From: Hyphomonadaceae bacterium BRH_c29
Lineage (GTDB): Bacteria; Pseudomonadota; Alphaproteobacteria; Caulobacterales; Hyphomonadaceae
Assembly (NCBI GenBank): GCA_000961695.1
Contig: LADW01000001.1
Span: 1 to 64,000 of the forward strand
Reading direction: 5' to 3'
DNA: 64,000 bases
Shown here: piece after piece, positions 57,361-64,000 of the stretch
Position numbering within the stretch: position 1 is the stretch's first letter
Layout: every line of letters starts with the position of its first letter
The notes under the pieces: generated by a model
Databases searched by the model: none
What the model was told of the DNA's origin: nothing
Seen by the model: only the letters and a program-made list of their open reading frames with translations
Program-made: the position numbers and the translations under genes

Positions 57361-60204
57361 GTGGGACCGGAAGCAGACCGCCGCAGGATGGTCATCAGTT
57401 TTCCGGTTACCCCGAGGGACGCTGCTCTGTTCGATGCGCTGCTGGCGGCGCTCGGCGCGGCGCCGGCCACGGGCTACCAGCAGCCGACGCTCACCAGCTG
57501 GCCGACAAGCGATCTGGCCACCTGCCTGCCGGGTGAACGCGCCTACCTGTCCCCGCTCGACGTGCTGGAACCGAGCACTCCGGCAGCGGGACTCGACGAG
57601 GCGTTGTCGGGCGCCTTTCCGGGCGACGACCTGGCGTTGCTGAACGAACCGGGCGCCGACGCGCAGGCGGCGGCTGTCTGCGCGGCGGTAAACCGGCTGG
57701 GCTGGTCCCCGTTTTACCTGCTTCTCACGCCGCGGCCGCAAATGGACACGGCATTCATGGTTGCTCATACCGGTCTCTCCCCGGAACGAATCGGCCTTGC
57801 GCTCGTCTGTCGCTACCTCGCCGCCGAGGCAGCCACGCGCGGGGCGCCCCGGATGTGCCTCAACGTGGACCAGATTCTTGCCCACCCCATCGGTATACTG
57901 ATCGGTGTTGCCCGCCAACTGGGTCTGCCGGAGCCGAGCCGTACCGAGCTGGAAAACTGGCGCGCGCGTTTCATACAGGACTTTGCCGAACGTCACCCCA
58001 CCCGTCCGGCTCGAGATGCGGGCGATGGTTGGCTGGACCGGGTCGCGGCCGCCGCGAGCGAAGACTCCGCCGCCACAATGGACGGGATCCGCGCCGAAAT
58101 CACTGCCAGCGCCTCAGTGATCGGTCAGATTCTTGGACCGGTCGAGGCCTTCAACTATGGCCCCAGCGACCTGCCCGAGCACGTGACCGACAGGAGCACC
58201 GGCGACACGGAGGCCCTTGCGGAGCTTAGCCGCATGGCAATCGAGCTGCGGGCCCTGCAGGCGCGTACGGATGCCAGCGAGAAGGCGTTGGAAGACATGC
58301 GCGCCAGTACTTTCTGGCGCATGACGGCGCCGCTACGCCAGCTGAAGAACTGGGCGGACCGCACTCTCGGCGGCAGCACGTCCGCGTCCGCCGTTCTCGC
58401 AGGTGTCTCGCGCAATGTGGAACCGGCCCTTCACGCTTTGGCTGACCGGCGCCCCGGCACACTGATGTCTGACTGGCATATTGGTCTCTGGAAGGCGGCC
58501 CATGGCGCTGTGCCCAAAGAATGGCCGGGCCTCACCATCAGCATCGTACTCTACAATTCCGAACGCTGGCTCGCTCCGTTCTGCGAACATTTGATGGCCA
58601 GCGAATATCCACTGGACAAGGTTACCCTCATCTTCGTCGACAATGGCTCTACCGATGGCACCTGTGAAGCAGTCGAAGCATTCTTTGCACGGAATGGTGG
58701 TGCTTTCCGCGAAACTCGTCTGGAACGTCGCCCGAACAAGGGCTACGGTGTCGGAAACGATCATGCCATCCGGATGAATACGGACGACCTTGTCCTCATC
58801 ACCAATGTGGACTCCGAGTTTACGCCCACATTGCTGACGCGTCTCGTCTCTGCAGCACTGGCCGACGACCCCTCCGTCGCCTGTTGGGAAGCCCGCCAGG
58901 CCCTGCACGAGCATCCCAAGTATTACGACCCCGTCACGCTCGAGACGAACTGGTCGAGCCATGCCTGTGTCCTGATGCGCCGCGCGGCCTATCTCGATAT
59001 TGGCGGCTACGACCCTGCGATCTTCATGTATGGCGAGGATGTCGAACTATCCTATCGCTACCGCCGCGCGGGCTGGCGGCTGCGGTATGTGCCTTCTGCC
59101 GTGCTGAAACACCATGTGGACCTGCAAGACACGACCGTGCGCCCGCACCAGCTGTCCGGATCATTGGCCGCCAACCTGCTGCTGCGTCAGCGCTATGGCT
59201 CCACACGCGACGTGCTCGGCGGGGAAACACTGTTTGCCCGCGCCCGAAAGGCAGAGACCGCCCCGGTGCGGATCGAAGGCTTCGACCGGGCCGCCCGGCA
59301 GGTGAAGGAACAGAAAGCCCACTTCCGCAACCCAGGCTGTGATACGCGGGATAAGGCCGCTCGCTTCCCATTCAACGAGTTCGACTTCGATCTCGCCCGC
59401 CCAGGAGCGGACACGGCTCACATGCCGCCTGCGCAGGGCGCGCTGCCCAAAGCCTCGATTGTCATCCGCACCCACGGAGACGAACAGGCCTACCTGGAAC
59501 AGGCCCTCGCCAGCGCGCTTAACCAGACTTATACAAACCTCGAAATCGTGGTCGTGGAAGACCGTACACGCAATGCCCGCGAACTGGTCGAGTCCATTGC
59601 CAGCGCCTATGGTGCGGACGTGCGTTACATCGCTTCCGACGGCCCTGGTCGTTCCATTGCAGGGAATGACGGAGTCGCCGCCGCAACAGGGGAACTCGTC
59701 TGTTTCCTGGACAACGACGATTTGCTGTTTGCCGAGCATGTAGAGATCCTGGCATCGCGCCTGATCGATCATCCGGATGCGGAAGCTGCGTATGCCCTCG
59801 CCTGGGAAGTGGTGTCAGATCGTGGCGTACCGATCCGCGAGAGCGGGCACAGTGTTCCATCCACCCATACGGAACCGTTTGATTTCTACCGTCTGGCGCG
59901 GGAGAATATGATTCCGATTCAGTCCATCCTCTTCCGCAAATCCCTGTTCGACACGCGCGGCGGTTTTCATGCCGATCTGGATCGTCTGGAAGATTGGAAC
60001 CTGTGGGTGCGTTATGCGACGGGCAACCGGTTCGAGAAAGTGAACAAGGTCACCTCGCTCTACCGCACCCCGAAAGACCAGGCGATCCGCAGCCGCCGGC
60101 AAGCTGAGCTGAACCGCGCCTACGAACTGGTCTACCGGCGCAATCTGGACGATATGGCCGCCATGGGTGAGACTGGCGCCGCTATTTTGCCCGGCATCGA
60201 CTGA
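57361..60204 (+). CDS. Large glycosyltransferase with novel N-terminal domain (GT2-GT2)
   Basis: This is a 947-residue protein. The N-terminal 250 residues (RMVISFPVTPRDAALFDALL... GLSPERIGLALVCRYLAAEAA... CLNVDQILAHPIGILIGVARQLG) resemble a degenerate sulfotransferase-type fold, and a helical linker ending ASTFWRMTAPLRQL follows, as in many GTs of surface loci. GT2 domain 1 (about 390-640) has VDNGSTDGT, TNVDSEFTPTLL and YGEDVELSYRYRRAGW. GT2 domain 2 (about 700-935) has SIVIRTHGDEQAYLEQALASALNQTYTNLEIVVVED and FLDNDDLLFAEHVEIL. GTG 57361 follows AAGGAG; ATG 57388 is an alternative. It overlaps the convergent GT2 gene by 73 bp. Confidence 0.85.
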   Translation: MGPEADRRRMVISFPVTPRDAALFDALLAALGAAPATGYQQPTLTSWPTSDLATCLPGERAYLSPLDVLEPSTPAAGLDEALSGAFPGDDLALLNEPGADAQAAAVCAAVNRLGWSPFYLLLTPRPQMDTAFMVAHTGLSPERIGLALVCRYLAAEAATRGAPRMCLNVDQILAHPIGILIGVARQLGLPEPSRTELENWRARFIQDFAERHPTRPARDAGDGWLDRVAAAASEDSAATMDGIRAEITASASVIGQILGPVEAFNYGPSDLPEHVTDRSTGDTEALAELSRMAIELRALQARTDASEKALEDMRASTFWRMTAPLRQLKNWADRTLGGSTSASAVLAGVSRNVEPALHALADRRPGTLMSDWHIGLWKAAHGAVPKEWPGLTISIVLYNSERWLAPFCEHLMASEYPLDKVTLIFVDNGSTDGTCEAVEAFFARNGGAFRETRLERRPNKGYGVGNDHAIRMNTDDLVLITNVDSEFTPTLLTRLVSAALADDPSVACWEARQALHEHPKYYDPVTLETNWSSHACVLMRRAAYLDIGGYDPAIFMYGEDVELSYRYRRAGWRLRYVPSAVLKHHVDLQDTTVRPHQLSGSLAANLLLRQRYGSTRDVLGGETLFARARKAETAPVRIEGFDRAARQVKEQKAHFRNPGCDTRDKAARFPFNEFDFDLARPGADTAHMPPAQGALPKASIVIRTHGDEQAYLEQALASALNQTYTNLEIVVVEDRTRNARELVESIASAYGADVRYIASDGPGRSIAGNDGVAAATGELVCFLDNDDLLFAEHVEILASRLIDHPDAEAAYALAWEVVSDRGVPIRESGHSVPSTHTEPFDFYRLARENMIPIQSILFRKSLFDTRGGFHADLDRLEDWNLWVRYATGNRFEKVNKVTSLYRTPKDQAIRSRRQAELNRAYELVYRRNLDDMAAMGETGAAILPGID

Positions 60205-61217
60205 ACGGCTGGTTCGGCCGAGCATACGTTTTTCAGCGGCAACAGATGCACCTTGCGCTGCGACATGGTGAACGGGTTCCAGGCCATCGCCGTGGCAAGT
60301 TCCGCATGAGATGCCGTGGGCCGTACTTCACGCCATGACTGCCCGGACCGGCACCGAAAGCCAAGGCCAAGACCATCGCGCAGGCCTTTCAGCATGCCCG
60401 CCTGCCGCCCGGTCATACAGGCCCGCACGATTAGATACAGCGTCAGCGCCAAATGCACCGGCGCGGTCGCGAGCAGCAACGGGGTCGGCGTATTCTTCAG
60501 GTAAAGCGCCAGACGGTTGCGCGTGCCGTGATAGATGGTGAACTCGCTGGTGCGGCCAGAAACGGCGCTGCCCACATGATGGATGCGCGCATCCGGCAGG
60601 AACACGCAGCACCCTCCCCGCTGCCGCAGGCGATAGCCAAGGTCCACATCCTCACAATAGCAGAAGAAACGTTCGTCAAATCCGCTGACTGCGTCGAACG
60701 AAGCCTTCTTGATCACTGCGCCTGCTCCGCAAGGGCTGAAACACTCCGACGGCGCGAGCGTCTCCGGCACCGGATGACCGAAGCCGCCGCGCCAGGGAAA
60801 TCCGAAGCCAAGGTAGGCGTCACCTGCGCCATCCAGCCGCGAAGGATCGTTCGCGTCTATCTGCAGCGAGGCGAACTGTGCGACATCCGGATAGGTATCG
60901 ATCGCCGCAGCAATGCGGTCCAGCCAATCCGGCTCCGCCCATGCGTCCGGGTTCAGCAGCACCAGCCATTCGCCTGCGGCATGTTCCACAGCCAGATTGT
61001 TTCCGGCGGCAAAACCCAGATTCGCTGTCTGCGGCAGGACCTTGCAGTCCGGCAGGCCGGCCAGGGCCAGCTTATCTAGCGAACCGTCGGAAGACGCATT
61101 GTCGACCAGAATCAGTTCGAAATCGCTTCGCGTCTGCGCCTTTAGGGAATCGATTGCCACCTGCAGCAAAGGGCCGGCATTATAGTTGACGATTATAACT
61201 GAAAACTTTGGCGTCAC
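60132..61217 (-). CDS. GT2 family glycosyltransferase (rhamnosyltransferase-like)
   Basis: This is a 361-residue glycosyltransferase: FSVIIVNYNAGPLLQVAIDSLKAQTRSDFELILVDNASSDGS, LNPDAWAEPDWLDRI (DxD-like), CGAGAVIKKASFDAVSGFDERFFCYCEDVDLGYRLRQRGG. A hydrophobic C-terminal segment (TPLLLATAPVHLALTLYLIV) could attach to the membrane. Relatives end at about MSQRKVHLLPLK; here about 28 further codons run into the opposite gene (73-bp tail-to-tail overlap), suggesting that the original stop was lost. Sugar specificity not deducible. Confidence 0.87.
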   Translation of the reverse strand: MTPKFSVIIVNYNAGPLLQVAIDSLKAQTRSDFELILVDNASSDGSLDKLALAGLPDCKVLPQTANLGFAAGNNLAVEHAAGEWLVLLNPDAWAEPDWLDRIAAAIDTYPDVAQFASLQIDANDPSRLDGAGDAYLGFGFPWRGGFGHPVPETLAPSECFSPCGAGAVIKKASFDAVSGFDERFFCYCEDVDLGYRLRQRGGCCVFLPDARIHHVGSAVSGRTSEFTIYHGTRNRLALYLKNTPTPLLLATAPVHLALTLYLIVRACMTGRQAGMLKGLRDGLGLGFRCRSGQSWREVRPTASHAELATAMAWNPFTMSQRKVHLLPLKNVCSAEPAVQSMPGKIAAPVSPMAAISSRLRR

Positions 61218-61440
61218 AGCGGAATCTCTACCTCGTCGACATCAATGTGACGGCGCAATCTACTCTCGTTCGGGCGAATCTGCCGCTTACACGCGACTTG
61301 CCCGGTTAGCTTTAATCTGTCTTCATAAACCATTGTGCACGTGCGCATGCAACCGCGAGGAAACAGGTTGTAACTAGCCGTGATTTGTTCTTCCGCTGCA
61401 ATCTGCTTCAACGGCGCCATAAAGACCGAGGACCCTTATC

Positions 61441-62601
61441 ATGTCATTGCCTTTCATCGACCTGCAAGCACAGCGCACGCGAATCGAAAACGACGTAAAT
61501 ACTGCCATTCTGGCCGTGGTGCAGAGCGGGCGATATGTGCTGGGCCCGGAAGTGGGCGAGCTTGAGAAACAGCTCGCGGCCTGGTGCGGTGCGAAACACT
61601 CGGTCAGCTGCGCCAATGGCACAGACGCCCTCGCCCTGCCGCTGATGGCCTGGGGCCTGAGGCCCGGCGATGCCGTCTTCTGCCCGAGCTTCACCTTCGT
61701 CGCGACCGCGCAGGTCGTGCCGTGGCTCGGCGCCGCGCCGGTCTTCGTCGACATCCTGCCAGACACCTACAACATGGACCCGGCCAGCCTCGACGCTGCA
61801 ATTGCCCGCGTGAAAGCCGAAGGCAAGCTGAAACCGAAAGCCGTCATTGCCGTAGACCTGTTCGGCCAGCCGGCAGACTATCCTGCCATCAAGGCGATCT
61901 GTGACCGCGAAGGTCTGAAGCTGATCGCCGACACGGCGCAGGGCTACGGCTGCACGCTGAACAGCAAGCACCCGACAGACTGGGCCGACATCGCGACGAC
62001 CAGCTTCTTCCCGGCCAAACCGCTAGGCTGCTATGGCGATGGCGGCGCGATCATCACCAACGACTCGCGTCTCGCTGAGCTGATCGAGTCGCTGCGCGTC
62101 TATGGCAAGGTCACGCCGACCGATGCGGCCGAGCGCAACTTCCATCACGACCCGAAATACCTCTCGCTCCGCGTCGGCATGAACTCCCGCCTCGACACGA
62201 TCCAGGCGGCGGTCCTTCTGGAGAAGCTGAAAATCTTCGCTGACGAAATCCAGCTGCGCCAGAAAGTCGCCGACCGCTATTCTGCGGGCCTGAAGGATCA
62301 TGTCCGCCGCGTTCCGAAAGTGATCGACGGCGGCCAGAGCGTCTGGGCACAATATGTCATCGAGCACGAAAACCGCGACGGCTTGCAGGCCCACCTCTCA
62401 GGTCAGGGCATCCCGTCCATGGTCTACTATCCGGTGCCGATCCACATGCAGGACTTCGCCGCTGGTTGGGCCCCACCCGCCGGCACCCTCCCGGTGACGG
62501 AAGAAGCCAGCCGCTACGTCCTCGCCCTGCCCATGCATCCTTATCTGAGCGAAGCAGACCAAGACCGCGTGATCGAAGCCGTGTGCGCGTTTAACGGCTG
62601 A
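61441..62601 (+). CDS. DegT/DnrJ/EryC1/StrS family nucleotide-sugar aminotransferase
   Basis: This is a 386-residue PLP enzyme: MSLPFIDLQAQRTRIENDVNTAILAVVQSGRYVLGPEVGELEKQLA, CANGTDALALPLMAWGL, PSFTFVATAQVV, ADTAQGYGC and TTSFFPAKPLGCYGDGGAIITND, with the PLP lysine in FFPAK at about 191. This is the WbpE/WlbC-like branch (3-amino sugars of UDP-GlcNAc3NA type) or a 4-amino sugar enzyme. It suggests an aminosugar in the surface glycan. The 223-bp space before it holds no recognisable gene. Confidence 0.9.
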   Translation: MSLPFIDLQAQRTRIENDVNTAILAVVQSGRYVLGPEVGELEKQLAAWCGAKHSVSCANGTDALALPLMAWGLRPGDAVFCPSFTFVATAQVVPWLGAAPVFVDILPDTYNMDPASLDAAIARVKAEGKLKPKAVIAVDLFGQPADYPAIKAICDREGLKLIADTAQGYGCTLNSKHPTDWADIATTSFFPAKPLGCYGDGGAIITNDSRLAELIESLRVYGKVTPTDAAERNFHHDPKYLSLRVGMNSRLDTIQAAVLLEKLKIFADEIQLRQKVADRYSAGLKDHVRRVPKVIDGGQSVWAQYVIEHENRDGLQAHLSGQGIPSMVYYPVPIHMQDFAAGWAPPAGTLPVTEEASRYVLALPMHPYLSEADQDRVIEAVCAFNG

Positions 62602-62613
62602 CCTGAAGGATCA

Positions 62614-63825
62614 TCAGGCGCCCCGTGCCGACAGGCTGCGAAGATTCTGCGCGTCCCTGGGCCGGCTGGCCAGGCGGAGTACGGTAAAGCCGAGCAGGCC
62701 GGAGGCGACAGATCCCATCAGGACGCCCAGCCGCACCTGATCCAGTGCCTCAGCGGTGCTGAACGCGAGGCTGCCGATGAACAGGCTCATCGTGAAGCCC
62801 ACACCCGTGAGACAGGCCACGCCATAGACCTGCAGCCAGCTCACGCCGGAGGGCAGCCGCGCAATCCCCGACTTCACCGCCACATAGGTGAGGCCAAACA
62901 CGCCCAGCTGCTTGCCGAGGAACAGTCCCAGCGCGATCCCGAGCGGTACCGCACCGGTCAGTGCATCGAGGTTCACACCGCGCAGGTCCACACCTGCATT
63001 GGCGAAAGCGAAAACTGGCAGGATCATGTAGGCGACCCAGGGATGAAGCCCATGCTCAAGCTTGTGGAGCGGCGACTGTCCGGTTTCCTTGCGCGCCGCA
63101 ATGGGGATGGCGAGCGCCGTCAGCACGCCGGCCAGGGTTGCATGCACGCCAGATTTCAGAACACAGACCCAGATAAACACGCCAACAAGGATGTAAGGCA
63201 TGATCCGCTTGACCCCCATCCGGTTCATCAGGATCAGGCCAGCGAAGCCAGCGCCTGCCAGGCCAAGCGCCTGAAGCGAAAGTTGCTCCGTATAGAACAG
63301 GGCGATGATGAGGATCGCGCCGAGGTCATCAATAATGGCGATGGCCAGCAGCAGGATCTTGAGCGCGACAGGGGCCCGTGTGCCCAGCAGTGCCAGGATG
63401 CCGAGGGCGAACGCAATGTCCGTGGCAGCCGGAATCGCCCAGCCGCGCAGGGTCTCAGGGGACGACAGGTTCAGCGCCGCATAGATCAGCGCAGGTCCCG
63501 CCATGCCGCCAATGGCGGCCAGGGCGGGCAGCACAGCCTTGTCGAAGGAGGACAATTCACCCTCAAGGATCTCGCGTTTGATCTCCAGACCGACCAGCAG
63601 GAAGAATACCGCCATCAGGCCGTCATTGATCCAGAGCAGCAATGGCTTGGCGATTTCAAGCGCCCCGAGCTGGATGGTCACGGGCGTCGACAGGAAGGCC
63701 CCATACCAATGGCTGGCGATCGTGTTGTTCGCCACGATCGCCAGGGCCGCCGCCAGCATCAGGATCAGGCCGGCAGCGCTTTCAAGTCTGAGGAAATCCT
63801 GGATACGGGCGACAACTTTGGTCAT
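62614..63825 (-). CDS. nhaA: Na+/H+ antiporter NhaA
   Basis: This 403-residue inner-membrane antiporter exports Na+ (or Li+) in exchange for protons. About eleven hydrophobic segments are visible. The catalytic aspartates are present in AATDIAFALGILALLG and AIAIIDDLGAILII (D133, D163, D164 equivalents), and GVGFTMSLFIGSLAF is the conserved C-terminal segment. ATG 63825 (MTKVVARIQDFLRLESAAG) is chosen over TTG 63831; AAAGGA lies upstream. It converges with the aminotransferase gene, 12 bp apart. Confidence 0.95.
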   Translation of the reverse strand: MTKVVARIQDFLRLESAAGLILMLAAALAIVANNTIASHWYGAFLSTPVTIQLGALEIAKPLLLWINDGLMAVFFLLVGLEIKREILEGELSSFDKAVLPALAAIGGMAGPALIYAALNLSSPETLRGWAIPAATDIAFALGILALLGTRAPVALKILLLAIAIIDDLGAILIIALFYTEQLSLQALGLAGAGFAGLILMNRMGVKRIMPYILVGVFIWVCVLKSGVHATLAGVLTALAIPIAARKETGQSPLHKLEHGLHPWVAYMILPVFAFANAGVDLRGVNLDALTGAVPLGIALGLFLGKQLGVFGLTYVAVKSGIARLPSGVSWLQVYGVACLTGVGFTMSLFIGSLAFSTAEALDQVRLGVLMGSVASGLLGFTVLRLASRPRDAQNLRSLSARGA

Positions 63826-63898
63826 GAACAATCATCCTTTTGAGCGTGCTTTTTATGCGTTGAGCGGCTGACAGTTGATCAGCCAGAAATATTACAAT

Positions 63899-63932
63899 CC
63901 CCGCCGACGGCCTTCCCTGCCTGGCGGCGGGG
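63899..63932 (-). terminator. Hairpin between nhaA and the right edge
   Basis: CCCCGCCG and CGGCGGGG are perfect 8-bp arms with an 18-base loop. On the minus strand the stem is followed by ATTGTAATATTT. It would end a minus-strand transcript entering from the right edge, although the T tract is weak. Confidence 0.4.
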
Positions 63933-63958
63933 GTTTGGGGGTCGGAGAGCTGAGCCAG

Positions 63959-64000
63959 TCAGGCCGTGCCTGCCGGGGGGATCGTGTCGGCCGGGAACAA
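63959..64000 (-). CDS. Possible C-terminal end of a minus-strand gene (partial)
   Basis: On the minus strand the last 13 codons (FPADTIPPAGTA, then TGA at 63959-63961) read into the window from the right edge, followed 27 bp later by a hairpin. Too short to identify; it is listed because it would explain the hairpin at 63899. Confidence 0.25.
   Translation of the reverse strand: MFPADTIPPAGTA

Noticed and set aside
56583-57536. Plus-strand 317-codon frame between the IS and the large glycosyltransferase
   Set aside because: Arg/Pro-rich shadow; the minus strand explains this stretch as a DUF2793 remnant.

Overview
The window looks like chromosomal DNA from a GC-rich alphaproteobacterium. 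The gene families and their order (ArsM, RcnB-like, NnrU, DUF3297, phasin, TtcA-less KDO genes, BamB-Der block, DUF2793 remnant) fit best with the Caulobacterales/Hyphomonadaceae (Hyphomonas-like). That placement is an inference from protein character, not from a marker-gene search.

Left part (1-13.6 kb). An iron(III) ABC importer (permease running off the left edge, then a lipoprotein-type binding protein) is followed by glycine oxidase ThiO, an ABC-F ATPase, a PadR-HAAS-CPBP membrane cluster, an acyl-CoA dehydrogenase, a small sulfotransferase-like protein, an SDR oxidoreductase and a membrane GGDEF-EAL protein. A palindromic intergenic repeat lies near 13.1 kb.

Housekeeping part (13.6-36.7 kb). 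It holds two lipoproteins, NnrU, PanB, the conserved YfgM-like/BamB/Der block, an arsenite methyltransferase, an Acg nitroreductase-MarR pair under a 36-bp palindrome, ArfB, an RcnB-like protein, a short transcription unit with a 26-codon ORF and an extreme Shine-Dalgarno sequence, KdsA, an RluE-type pseudouridine synthase, MscS, a serine beta-lactamase-family protein, ClpS/ClpA, a DUF1499 protein, a phasin, a D,D-carboxypeptidase, KdsD and a SIMPL-domain protein. KdsA and KdsD are both KDO/LPS enzymes.

Surface-polysaccharide locus (36.8-62.6 kb). It starts with GalE, tRNA-Ile2(CAU), UDP-xylose synthase-type decarboxylase and, unexpectedly, phenylalanine hydroxylase. It continues with a three-domain glycosyltransferase, a protein built of repeated FDxxWY-type units, a TPR/GT-A-like protein, a Wzt/Wzm (KpsT/KpsM) exporter, an RmlD-like reductase with FnlA/CapE-type and WecB/FnlC-type enzymes (likely UDP-N-acetyl-L-quinovosamine or L-fucosamine), two paralogous sulfotransferase-like proteins with TTG starts and a fragment of a third, two more glycosyltransferases and a sugar aminotransferase. 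Several convergent pairs overlap at their 3' ends. The 53-55 kb stretch is visibly AT-richer than the rest. It contains a decayed DUF2793 gene (amber codon, frameshifts) split by an intact IS3-family (IS407-group-like) element with a 4-bp target duplication. The locus is therefore a patchwork with recent transfer and decay. The window ends with NhaA and possibly the last codons of another minus-strand gene.

No rRNA and no CRISPR array are visible.
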